A DNA stretch of 51,255 nt, from the NCBI GenBank assembly GCA_002812745.2, contig NCSJ02000307.1:1-51255 (forward strand), read 5' to 3'. How positions within the stretch are numbered: the stretch's first letter is position 1; the number at the start of each line of letters is the position of its first letter. Below are positions 12,001 to 22,851 of this stretch, piece by piece. The notes under the pieces were generated by a model. That model saw nothing but the letters and a program-made list of their open reading frames with translations. It made no database searches and had not been told where the DNA came from. Position numbers and translations under genes: made by a program. Source of the stretch: Scytalidium lignicola (Eukaryota > Ascomycota > Leotiomycetes).

Positions 12001-12333
12001 AAGATATGCCTGCGCGTGTCCTCGTTTGCAGTTCGCTATCCGTTCGGGATGTGATGAGTTGACTTGAGTTGGGGATTGACTTGCAGTGCACACCCAAAGA
12101 AGTACCAGGCCGGGCAGTCCCAGTTTACAACCAACAAACAACTGCCCGCATCCGTGCCAAAACCTGTTGGCTGAAGGGGAAAGGGGGATCAGGTTCAAGT
12201 AGTTTGGAGCTGATGAACACAACAATCCGGTAGGGCAGAGACAAGGAAGAGAAGCAGACCTGGTTGCTGACAAGGTTTGGGAGCAGCCGCCATTGAAGGG
12301 CTCACATGGGCACACTCTGACATTGGTCTGCAA

Positions 12334-12400
12334 GAATGGAGGTGGAGGTGGACAAGAGGGAGAGAGGAGAGAGGGCGAGGGAGAGAGAGAGAGAGAGAGA
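12334..12400 (+). repeat. Purine (GA) tract
   Basis: An uninterrupted G/A-rich tract ends in a (GA)n dinucleotide run at about 12380-12400. Tracts of this kind are typical of fungal promoters and can exclude nucleosomes. No coding role is evident. Confidence 0.8.
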
Positions 12401-15400
12401 CAAAAGATCCACCAGTTGGCTGCAAGGACCGCAGTTGTCTGGCAGGTCGATTCGTACGGTCCAACCTGACTCCATTTGCTTGCGCACGTTCGGGGCGTGC
12501 TTTTGGGGCGTAAGATAGAGGGTGTCGCTTCGGTATTAGCTTTTGGACGGTGCGCGCGCACTGACAGGCTACAGGGTATCAGCGCAACAACAGTTGCAAC
12601 GGCAGTAGTTAATCGAAAGCCAATGACCTGGCGGCAATCCGATTCGATGTCGCGGCTCACTTTGTTACGTTGGCTAGTTGGCTTTAGCAGGACCGTTAGA
12701 TGCTCGGGCACGGGGGTGCCATGTGCTAACTCGATTCTTCTCGTAATTTTACACTGTCCAGCCTGTCAACAGCCTATAGAGCTCCCTATTTTATTGCCCT
12801 CTGCTGGGCGCGCTGACGTACGGGCTCTCCCCCCCAGGGCTGGTGCCTCGAGGGCTTTCTCCAGATACAGTATCTCCGTAGCAGTCAGTCAGGCATGGGA
12901 AGATCTGGCGGCGGCAGGCAGCTGAGAGGCAGACCACAAACGGTTGGCAGCCAGACCATGGCTGAGGATTTCATTCCTTCAGGTCAGGGCCACTTACTGT
13001 ACTCCCCTCCTGTAAGGAGCAACCAGAAAGTCCGACGACGAAATTTGCTATTCGGCCAGGGCCCGGACGGACTCCACCTTCTCCAGCACCTCCAACCCTC
13101 CTCCACAAGCAATTTACATTTCAACTCCGCTTGCTTTCCATAATTGGCCATTTAACTGCCCATCACCAACATTTGCCAACGTATGTGACGTCTGGGCTGG
13201 GGGCTTGTTAGGCTGAATATCTAACGGCGAGGAGCTTACGCTCCCGCCCTCGTACGGCGGTCCGTTTACGTTGCGTGGCAGCAGAGAGTATGGGCATGCT
13301 GCACACTAATTACCATAAGCGGATTTATTACCACTTTTTTGCCCGCACTATCCCTCAATGACTTTGCAGTTGGTGCCATACCAGGACTCCAATCAAATCA
13401 TAATCGTACAACTTTGCAACTCTGCTGGACCTGGCCTTTATCCGGCCCTAAGGAAGATGGATGTTGGCCAAGAGACTCGAGCTGTGACAATGAAAGTTCC
13501 AACTGCGCCGGAGATGACTTCTAGGAAACACAGGAGAGAGTAGACTAGAGTGCATTCATTGCCAGACACAGGATTCTTTGTTAGGCGTAGCTCCGTGCAA
13601 GCAATCCAAGCCCACCGAAAGATTTCGAGCAGGGGCGGGGCAGGGGCAACAATGCTCGGACGTTCAGGTACATGTTTCTGGAATAATGCATCAACTTTGG
13701 CCCCCTAACCTGCACAAAGAACCGAGAGATGTTAGTCTCCAGGAGGCAAAAGAACAGGTCACATCCCCAAAGTCCGGCTACGAATGTAAGGACACTGGAC
13801 AATCCAAAGGGCCCCCCATTTCCCAGGGTTCGAATGCACACATCCCTTCACTCCCCCTGCAGAAGAATTTTAAAGGGGGTCGAAATCTGCGGCCAGTTCT
13901 TGGCTTCTGCGGATCATGGAAGGATTTGACGGGCCCTAGATTTCTCCAAAAAAGACCACAAGACCTCGTTTTTACCAGGGCTACAACATAACAGAATTTC
14001 CGCCTCAATATCACAACCTCGTCAGCTGGATACAGACATGGAGCATGACCCGCCACCACGAAGGTATGAAGGCAAATGGGAGCCCATCAAGGCCGTGGGA
14101 TATTCCCACACTTTCAGAAATAATTACTGTACAGAGTGGGCAGTCTGGTCAATCACGCCGCATTATCGATAAGAAGATGTGATGATCGAAGTTCGAGTGC
14201 CACTAATGCCTGAGGACTACTAGCGAATTGGGTCGGCATTCTAAGCGCCATGCAAACACAAATACAGGGCACGACTGGCAGCACGGCAGAGCTTTCTTTT
14301 CGCCCCTTGCTGGAGGCTTCACGCCTTCGCGTTAAATCAGAGAAGGGGTGGCATACCGGACTAGGGCAGCTCCTAGACGGATCGCATTACTGTATGTTCA
14401 GACGCTAATATCTTGGAGTGGCCAAGCACCTGTCCGTGACGTGCGGCACAGAGCAGCAAGTGTCAAACTCCATGTCCAGAGAAGAAAAGTGCAGCTGATT
14501 CCTACGGTGTCGCCGATAATCAATCAGAAGGAAGGAAGGAAGGAGGGGCCGAAAGGTTGGAAAGATGTGTTTCCCTCCTCGCAAAATGACCAGCATTTGT
14601 GACCACGAAATCTTTACTTTTTTAATTCGCAATCTTCGAGGACAATAATTACTGTACTGCAATAAGATTATATGGTCGAGGTTCTCACGTCATATACCGT
14701 TCGTTTAGCGATTGCAAGAGCGCGGATGTAACGGCGTACGTACCTTCGTAAGACGGCAGTCGAAGGTAGGTCATGGCCAGTAACACAACGTGCATATAGC
14801 CGGCAAGAGGCGACAGATTGGCGTTAGGAGAACGACTACAGCGTCTAACCTGCTGAACACTGCATTGCAGTGCAGTAGCGGAGAAGGTGGCTTTGGTTGG
14901 TGATGGTGTTGTGTTACTGTAGGTTACTGTATGTCCGCACATCGGACATCAGGGAAGAAGCTCCAGCCAATACACTAACCTACAATCATATATCGGCGGT
15001 CCTCTTGAGGAAGTTCTTTTCGAGGACCATGCCGGTAGAGCTGTTCTTGTCTCCCGCAGAGCTTCCAGGTGTCGGTCCGACATTTGGCTGCAGCATGCCA
15101 GATAGGATAGTATGTGGAATGCAGATCGAACGTCAACACCTTAATTGGAGAGCTGGTCCTAGTAATCATAACGGTTTTTCTTAAACCCTCGGACAAAATG
15201 CTATCTTACTTCCTAACCGGGTATGGTGAAAAGAGCTACATTGAAGAGCACGGTGAGATTGAAGAAGCAGCATTATCTCCCTCGTAGTGCCGTAATATCG
15301 AGGGAGCAATGCCCTGTATACAGTATCAGAAAGGGTATATTTCTCCGTCACGCCCGTACGGATACGTAACGCCATACGGCAAGATCTCCATCATCTCGGC

Positions 15401-17139
15401 TCACGGGGAGGCTAGAGTAGCTTGAAATTCGTATTTGATGATGAATCAACCGTATCCTGCAGTTCAAACGGTAGGAGACAAGCGGCGAGCCTGCCAAGAA
15501 GGTCGAGATCAAGTATATCCGCACACAATCACTCGTTGGTCCTTCTCTCTGTAGCACACATATAGGGGCGTCGTCACCAATGCATGAACTGCGTTGGGGC
15601 CAGTCTTCGAGCTGCAGAGTCAGCGGTGCACGACAACAAATCCGTCCTCTGTTGGAATCACAACCAACAATGACGAGGGCCTCTTTATACCAAACATTAT
15701 TAGTGCGGTGCGAGAGGAGGAGGCTCGGAACGAATGGACAAGTTCTAGACTGCAGGAGGGAGAGACCGAAGAGTGGAGGAAGGAGGAGGAAGGAGGAGGA
15801 AGCAAGCCAGCAGGAGTAAGCGAAGATGCGGCACGAGCATCTTCGGCATTAATTATGGCGCCAACAAATCTCCAGGTAAGATGATGGTGATCCTGCGATG
15901 TTCCCGTGCGATCAATGTACGATCAGGTTTGGCCAGCAGCATCATGAAAGTCCCAGAGCGGCAATCGGAGATCGTTGGGTGGTCGAGGCCCATCTGGCGC
16001 GGATTTACCCCAGATTTGCGGAGCTGCCCACCAACGCAGTCTTCTTTTCATATTTCAGAGAGGGATCCCAACCATGAACAACAACATTCCTCCCGTTTAG
16101 TCTAAATGGGAGTGAAGAGCGCGGCCGATACGCCAAGCCAACATTGAAACATGCCATACCAACATCGCGACTTAAGAAGTATTATCCTCGGGTTGGTTGG
16201 CGGCTTAGAGCCATCATCCACCGACAGCTACGACAGCTAAGACAGCCATCCAGGTGGGAACACCACAAAGTCATTTTCCAGTCACTCCAGTCACTCCAGT
16301 CAACGTCAGCCCAATCCAGCTGATCCAGGCGATCGAGTCGATCCAGACAATCCAGGAGCCACAGAGCGCGATCCCTCTTACTCAGATACTTACATCCTCG
16401 GCTCTCAGAGCTACTGTACGTACCCTTTGGTGCGATCTGGTGTTGATGCCGTTGATTATGCGCATGATTATCCGCGGTTAGAAAAGGGCCAAGGTCGGGT
16501 ACTTACGAAGTTCGGTATGAAGGAGGTGATGTGATGTGATGATGGGTGAGGTGAGGGTGCCCGCCACACGAAAAGATACTTCGCGAGACACCTAAAACAC
16601 ACAGACACGAAAGTCACTGCCAGCCCGATGCCCCGCGTTACAACTCTTCCGGCTTATCCTCTTGTGCTGCGGGCCGCCGGCCAATGAGGATGCGTCGCAT
16701 GCCAGCTGCCGGAACCTGCTGCAAGCATTTCCCATTATCGTGCTCTCAACTGCTATTTCCCTATTGGGAACACAGCTTCATCAACGTCATCGGATTCCTC
16801 TGAATAGGTACAAGTACATCTCGTTCTCTTTTGCTCCTTTTCTCCTCTCTCTTGTTCGTTGGTCTTCGTTGTGGGATTTGCTATCAGTCTGGACCCCGAT
16901 TGAGCAGTCCGATTACCAANTTTTTTTTCTCTTACTGGTCACACGGCCGTTTAAGTCCCAGTTCTTTTTACACGTGCGTTTGCCTCTTGCATGACAGGGC
17001 GTCGGAGAGCCAACCCAAAGCCTTCTACGTCGTATCAAACTGGATAAGGGACCACCACACTGCATACTCACAATCAAAGCCAGGGAGTCAGAGCAAAGTG
17101 CAGAGCAAAATCGCCGCAAAGGGTAAGAGATAAAGCAAC

Positions 17140-17459
17140 GATTATCATTCCACCCTGGCTATTGTTGCGGCGCAAGTCTTTGCCTGGGGGTGCCAACCAA
17201 CCTACAAAAGCCAGCCTCCATCCCTGGAAACCCTTTCTCCTTCGCTTTCAACTTTCTTCTTCTCCAACAAACCCCAACAAAAGCAGCAAGGTAGCTTTTT
17301 GTGATCCGCAACCCTGAGCAGACAATATCAGGACAAGGTTATTTCTAGCAACACCACCAAAAGACGAGGCAACGTCAAGCACACTTTCATTTCAAACAAC
17401 AACACAAAAAAGCAAACCTCACCGTCACATATCACCAACACCTCCACCCAACCGCCACC
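17140..17459 (+). promoter_or_regulatory. A/C-rich leader and proximal promoter of the 112-residue gene
   Basis: About 250 bp directly before the ATG at 17460 are rich in CAACAACAC and CTTTCC motifs, with very few G residues near the start, ending in ACCGCCACCATG. This is the layout of a long, unstructured 5' UTR of a highly expressed ascomycete gene with an optimal start context. Confidence 0.6.
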
Positions 17460-17798
17460 ATGAGTTTCTCGATCCCAGCACCATCCACATTCCTCTCCCT
17501 TGCTCCAGTCACTTCGGAGTTCTTCCCTTCCGCGCCATCCTCCAACATTTCCTCTTCCAACACAACTCAGGAGACTACCAACGCTGTCACCGCTGAGGCG
17601 GCCGTCCCGGATGTTACGGAAGCTCTCCCTGCCGCAGACCTTGAGCTCCACGATGTCCGGGCTCGACGCAGCAGCAGCCTCAGCTCAACTGCAAGCTCAG
17701 TGACAAGATTCCTGAAGTTGGCTCCGGTGTTCTATGGAGTGGGAGATGGGAAGGGCATGGGAGACTGGAGCGAGGAGGTGATGGCCGACTTGGAATAG
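17460..17798 (+). CDS. Small conserved-type fungal protein, 112 residues, unknown function
   Basis: This is a single exon. The start context CCACCATGA is strong and a long A/C-rich leader precedes it. The first 60 residues are Ser/Thr/Ala/Pro-rich and low in complexity. The second half holds a basic Ser patch (RARRSSSLSSTASSV) followed by an ordered tail, FLKLAPVFYGVGDGKG and DWSEEVMADLE. From memory, small Pezizomycotina proteins of about 100 residues share this pattern: Ser-rich, then RFLKLxPV, then an acidic DW/DY end. None of those known to me has an assigned function. There is no signal peptide or transmembrane segment, so it is probably cytosolic or nuclear. The basic Ser patch could be a kinase target. 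The 8.4 kb gene-free stretch upstream suggests complex regulation. Confidence 0.8.
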   Translation: MSFSIPAPSTFLSLAPVTSEFFPSAPSSNISSSNTTQETTNAVTAEAAVPDVTEALPAADLELHDVRARRSSSLSSTASSVTRFLKLAPVFYGVGDGKGMGDWSEEVMADLE

Positions 17799-19442
17799 AG
17801 GGATTCCCCTTTACCCCTCTTTTGCCATGAGAGTTGGGTCCAGACGCGTGAGTAGGTCATTTGTCAGTAATGGAAAGCCAAGCTGGTGCTAGCGACTTTG
17901 TGGAAAGTTATCTTGTTGCTTTGTTCGGGGTTACGGATTTGGGATTGTTGGATGGGCATTTGGAGCAGATTGTTATAGATGGATTTGAGTTAGTTGATCA
18001 GTGACAGTGGAAAACGTCCTGTTGACGACCAAAAAAAGGGTTATTTGAACTGCTTCTTTGGGTTTACATGAGTGAACGATTTCTTCAAAAGTTGCTTTAA
18101 TTCTTGATGTTATGGCAGTTTTAATAGTATCCAGTCATTACATTATTGTCTAATATTCTACAAAACAAGATTATACTGTATTCTATTGTTCTTGTGAATC
18201 GGCTATGTCTTAGGGAACGTCTCTCCCGATATTCAAGGGGAGCATCCTTCGTACATGATCTAGATCCCTCGCTACGTCCATCTCAGATACACACACCGCA
18301 CACCTCCTATAGATCCCATCCTTCGTATAAACCAAACCCAATAATTAAGCCTGCATAGATAGATAATGGTATGGCATATCACAGTACGCAGAAAAATTTC
18401 TATTTCTAAAAAAAGAGTTAATAAAAGCGCAACTATCGTACCATTCCCAGCATGCAAGCTACTGTATACTGTAACCTGCAAGGCGGAGGAAAGGAACGAT
18501 TGATTCGCAGCCTTTTTTCACACACCTACATTTCCTACACTCCCAAAACCAAAACCCCTCTTCATAGGATAGGTACAAGTACAATTTACACCCCTCCCTC
18601 CTACTTAGTCTCCATCATCCAATAACCATTCCAAACCAGCGCCATGGTTTCGGAGAAAGTAGGATCCTTTGTAGAAGGCGCAGAATGAAGGAAGGAAAAA
18701 GGAGGTGGGGAGGTAGGAGAGGGAGGAGAGGGGATAAGAGGGGCAGGGCAGAGAAAATGCGACAAAGCGGGGTTTTCTCCTGTGATAGAAATAATTTTTA
18801 GCTCCCCACAAACTAAGCGGTCAGCGAATGCTGTACTTGGTTTTTATTATAGAACTTGTTTGATTGATGTGAATTCTTTGGTATTAGAGCTTGGTTTTTA
18901 GTGGGGTTTCTTTTGATACTTTTTGTGGGAGTAATTTAGTAAGTGGTAGGTATGTTAATGTTCGTACAGTATGGATGTACATCGAAACGGTGAGTCTAGA
19001 TGGTACCATATTATTGTGTCTATCTACTGTTACTGGCTGGTTAACTAATACTAAAGCTGATTCCTTTCTGCATGCAACAATACGGAAAAGGAAAAAAATC
19101 TGACTGTGCGGCCCAGTCCAATCTGAAGTCAGATAATTTATTACATAGGTTACAAACATGAAGTGTAATGCGCCGAGGGGGCCAAGTCCCACCCGTTTCG
19201 TTCGTTTCGTTTCGTGTTTAGGTCCCGCAAATAAGAAAGTTTCAGGTACTCCAAAGCTCGGCTTCCCCTTTGTGGTATATGTTACTGTTACAGATCCCTT
19301 TCCCTGGTCTCCGCTTCTTCATTCCTTCTTTGCTCATATTTTATTTGCTGCTGCTATCGATGACGATGACGATGACGATGACGATGATTTCGTTTTAATC
19401 GAAAATAGCTACAGGTCGTGTTCATACAATTAATGTGATTCC
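17799..19442. other. Intergenic region, tail-to-tail
   Basis: The first 300 bases are G/T-rich and likely the 3' UTR of the 112-residue gene. The rest is mixed sequence with a purine-rich block at 18680-18760 and tandem TTCGTT near 19195-19215. No supported gene is seen. Confidence 0.5.
19359..19387 (+). repeat. Hexanucleotide microsatellite (GATGAC)n
   Basis: About five perfect GATGAC units lie some 55 bp beyond the stop codon of the minus-strand membrane-protein gene, probably in its 3' UTR. Confidence 0.9.
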
Positions 19443-20676
19443 CTAAAGCGCATGTCCCTCATGCTCTTCCTGTCTCCTCATCTCTTCCCTGAAGAAGTTC
19501 CTCCGATCTTCAGTTGGTGTCCCAGCCAAGCTACCCAGCGCATCGCTATCAGCCCTGGCATGGCCATACTGCTCTCTCTCGGCCGACCGGTTCTGCTCTG
19601 GTGCAGGAGCGTCTCTGTACTCTGCGTCGCCACCACCGAGATCGTGGTCCCGTAGCTGAATGGCACCACCCTTCTTTCCTAGTCTCTGCGCGCGGGATTT
19701 CCCGACCCCGTAGCCCTTCCTACGACCCATTACATTCCCGAGTCCAATGTGGCGGTGCTTGCGGTTGAAGAAGAACCCTCCGACGAGGCAGAGGAGGACG
19801 AACCCGAAGACGGTAGGCAGAGCAATATATAAACTCTGTCCCTTCGGTGCCTGTGGTCTCGGTTGGTGGTAGACCGGCGGCTTGGGAGCAGTGGTGACCA
19901 TCACTGTCGGGCCGGGCGTGCTAACTGCATTCGTACCCAATGAGGTGATGAAGAGGGTTAAGTTGTTCGATTCCATGTCTTTCATCCATGCTTTGTCGAT
20001 TGTCCAGGAGATAAAGCCATAGCTGCTCGGAACCATTTTTGATTGGAAGGCTTGAGGTCCGCCATCAGAGGCGTTTACGTAGTTTGCTTGGACGACGATG
20101 GTTGTGTTGGGGCCGGGGAAGAAGCTCGTGTCCCATGTTACTGGATGGGTGGTCAGTTACATCTACACCTTGGGACATGCGCTAGGATTTGGGTCATTGG
20201 CTGCATGCTTACCGTAATATGTATCGCCGACATAAACACTTGATCCATTATCCGGTTTGCAGAAAGGAGCAAATTGCCCATTGGCGTTGTGGCAGACTTG
20301 ATATGATCCTCCTCCCGTCTCGGTAGGCTCTGTGCCTCCATCTGATGTCACCGTAGGCTTGTCGTCTGAGAAAGATGTCGTAGTCGGCGCTGCAGTTAAA
20401 CGCGCAGGAACTGGATTTATGGTTGTTGCGACGTTGTCGATAGTTGTTTCGCGGGGAGTGTATGTTGCGACTGGGTTTCCACTGGCATCGACAGAGACCC
20501 AGGGATCTAAAGCGGATTCTGTAACTATTGACAGTTAGAGCTACAACTCAGAAGTCAGAGAAAACATGTACTGTACCTTGTGGTACCCTTCGGAAGACTG
20601 GTCCTGCGGAAACAGCATTGCTGCAAAAGAGTACTGTAAGAGCAATTAATTTGCTCCTCGAACTAAACGCGTGCAT
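19443..20676 (-). CDS. Single-pass membrane glycoprotein with signal peptide (3 exons)
   Basis: On the minus strand the exons are 20577-20676, 20213-20524 and 19443-20140, giving 369 residues. Introns of 52 and 72 nt have donors GTACAG and GTAAGC and acceptors ATAG and CCAG, both phase 1. Residues 1-24 form a clear signal peptide (LIALTVLFCSNAVSA). The lumenal or extracellular part has a Thr/Pro-rich stretch and then a compact domain with two Cys (YQVCHNANG, FCKPDNGSS, VYVGDTYYVTWDTSFF) and several N-glycosylation sequons. A transmembrane helix spans about 240-262. The cytoplasmic side begins with a basic Gly/Arg motif (GLGNVMGRRKGYGVGKS) and continues as a charged tail. I recall this layout and juxtamembrane motif from uncharacterised Pezizomycotina proteins, but know no function. 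A cell-surface or secretory-pathway role is inferred. Confidence 0.88.
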
Positions 20677-21562
20677 CTTGACGTCTCCTGCCCCGTTGAT
20701 AGCAGGATGTCGAGCCAATCTGTACTATTATATCCAATTAATCGGCAAAGAGGGGATGTATGCAATATATTATGAATAGTTGGTCAATGTAAAGTCTGTC
20801 TGAAAACGAAGGACAAGACAAAATATGCAAAAGAAGGTTTGTCTCGAGAGTAATTAATTACGAGGTTTGAGAACAGACTGAGCGTGCCTGAATCTTAATA
20901 TGCAGGCGCAGGGGTAGCATGAATCTTCATCATAATTGGCTGGAATCTTAAATTAGAGGATCAACTGCATGTAACTGCCTGAGGCTGCCATAACGGTTCT
21001 AAGACGTCACGTTTGGTTCTCGACTGCTCTATACATGATTTCTCATTGAACAAATTGATAACATATCACTGTTAGAAGAGTAAGGGATCTGTTCTTGAGC
21101 TTATGGAGTTCATAATGCAAGACATGATCATTCTCGTTAACCTCCTGTTCTTTCCTGTATGTGTTCATGCTACCAGAGCAGCCAAGCGTTTGCTTGTCAA
21201 GTATAGAGCTCTCCTGGCCTTCTGTTATAATGGATTGAAATCTATAGCTCCACGAAGAACTAATCAGATATTTATCGTGCTCTGAGCACATCATTTTACC
21301 TTAAGTTTAAGGCCATGTTGTTTATGTTGAACCATCTTTTGACTTTTATTTTTGGACGCATAAAAGTGATATCCACAACCTCACCTCTAAGAGATGTTCC
21401 AAACCACAAACTTAGCGTTCAAGTGGCTTCTCTCTGTGCAAGTTTTAACGCTCAACAAGAAAAGCTAAGGAACGAATCAACGTCCTCAACGAGCTTCTCT
21501 GACCATTAGCGTATTCCTCACGCCATCTTGTTGTTATATCTCCACGTATATATTTGTCAAAC
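20677..21562. other. Divergent intergenic region
   Basis: This spacer separates the start codons of the membrane glycoprotein (minus) and the 2EXR protein (plus). It is AT-rich, without a recognisable gene, and must carry both promoters. Confidence 0.5.
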
Positions 21563-22480
21563 ATGTCTCCTTCTTCCAAAAAAATCACCTCCAAACGACG
21601 CAGGAAGACAAAAGCCTCTACCACCAGCCAACGCAAAACTAGAGGAAAGATGGCACCTCTCACTACTTTCACCTGCTTTCCCAAGTTGCCCAGTGATCTA
21701 AGATACATGATCTGGCAATACGCCATAGAGCCACGCGTTCTAGAAATTCGCTGGTATGGTGAAGATAGCGGAACATACTACTGTCAACCCCAAGGTGTCC
21801 TGCGTGCGTGCTACGAATCACGACAAGTTGCACTCTCACCTACTCTGAACCAGACCATGACCATCAACTCCCGCACACCAGAAGGCAAGAAGTCCAAACG
21901 CCACATCTTCAACTTCGAGACAGATGTCCTCTACTTCTCCTATCACAAGAGCGTTGGAGGAGCAGGTGCATGGGCTGTAGCTGAATTTCTCTCGCGAATC
22001 GACCCGGATGATCTCTCTCATCTTCGTCATCTCGCCGTTAACCTAGGCATCGATCCCAGTGCATACACCGACCTCGCCAAAACCGCATTCAATCGCTGGG
22101 GAAGGGATCTCAAACTCAATCTCACGAGTTGGATCAAAGCAGTCGAGGGTGATGAGCCGATTCAGTATCAGCATGAAGATGAACAGCGAACCAGCTTTGT
22201 TAAGAAATTCGTCGATCAAGATGACTCCAAGTGCGATCAGAGCGTACCCGTTGCATTTGGAACCCCGGAATACCGCATCGCGAACGCAGATCGCAGATTG
22301 TTTATCAATGGAGATGAGGATCGGGGCTATCGGTCTAAATTCAGAAGCCTTCAGGAATCGAAAAGAGAGATAACGAGAGAGGTTAAGGCGCTGGATGCAG
22401 ATGAGTGGCTGAAACTTCATCCATTGTGCAATACACGCACTCCCATGGCTGCGATCCAAGAAACATTGAAAAGAAAGTGA
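21563..22480 (+). CDS. 2EXR domain protein
   Basis: This is a single exon of 305 residues. The start is the ATG at 21563; three codons of upstream open frame lack an ATG. A basic N-terminus precedes the hallmark of the fungal 2EXR family: FTCFPKLPSDLRYMIWQYA, then PRVLEIRW, then GVLRACYESRQVAL, and later FNFETDVLYFS. Members are abundant in Leotiomycetes and Sordariomycetes, usually as many diverged paralogues, and have no established biochemical function. The remaining 150 residues are charged and specific to this copy. There is no signal peptide or membrane segment. It lies tail to tail with the CorA-like gene, 371 bp apart. Family assignment is confident; the role is unknown. Confidence 0.9.
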   Translation: MSPSSKKITSKRRRKTKASTTSQRKTRGKMAPLTTFTCFPKLPSDLRYMIWQYAIEPRVLEIRWYGEDSGTYYCQPQGVLRACYESRQVALSPTLNQTMTINSRTPEGKKSKRHIFNFETDVLYFSYHKSVGGAGAWAVAEFLSRIDPDDLSHLRHLAVNLGIDPSAYTDLAKTAFNRWGRDLKLNLTSWIKAVEGDEPIQYQHEDEQRTSFVKKFVDQDDSKCDQSVPVAFGTPEYRIANADRRLFINGDEDRGYRSKFRSLQESKREITREVKALDADEWLKLHPLCNTRTPMAAIQETLKRK

Positions 22481-22851
22481 ACAGAAGTTTAGGTTTCATG
22501 TACACGGATCGATGGCTGGATAGGATGGATGGATTAGTTTTGTCTTTCACTTGAAATCAGAGATCCTCGTGATGAAAGTGAAGAAGCAATAACAAGGTTT
22601 TTGTTACTCATTTAGAAAATATCGACATCCCCACTGGGGTAATGTATGTAGCTGTCTAATGAGGGCAAAACAAATTCCAGATGCAGAGTAGATGCGAAAT
22701 CCTCAAATCACATCAATCAGATAATTGGGGGTTATCCAATTCAATTCAATTAAATATCCAAACCAGAAGTCCATCCACTTAATCCTGGAAAACTAAATCA
22801 AATAAAGGGGTATATCGTATCCAGTCATTCATTTACTCAAGTCTCATCCAA
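22481..22851. other. Convergent 3' flanks
   Basis: This AT-rich spacer lies between the stop codons of the 2EXR gene and the CorA-like gene and consists of the two 3' UTRs. Nothing else is seen. Confidence 0.6.

Larger units (their letters stand above)
9008..17459. other. 8.4 kb region without a convincing gene
   Basis: This long stretch has moderate GC, unlike the AT-rich islands further right. All open frames are short, overlap on both strands, and show no domain, signal peptide or in-phase splice partner. It carries simple repeats (GA-rich tracts at 11321-11348 and 12334-12400, CAACCAACAAAC runs near 9800, CACTCCAGT tandem near 16280), many TACTGTA/TACAGTA heptamers, and one N at 16920. 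Its left end must include the MDM12 promoter and its right end the promoter of the gene at 17460. A long regulatory region or a non-coding transcript would fit; neither can be shown from sequence alone. Confidence 0.5.

Noticed and set aside
11929..12711. 260-codon minus-strand frame
   Set aside because: It translates the GA/CT-rich tracts and simple repeats into Ser/Leu/Pro runs, so its length comes from low complexity.
13578..13991. Open frame of 137 codons in the gene-free stretch
   Set aside because: No domain, no homologous pattern, and overlapping frames of similar length on the other strand.
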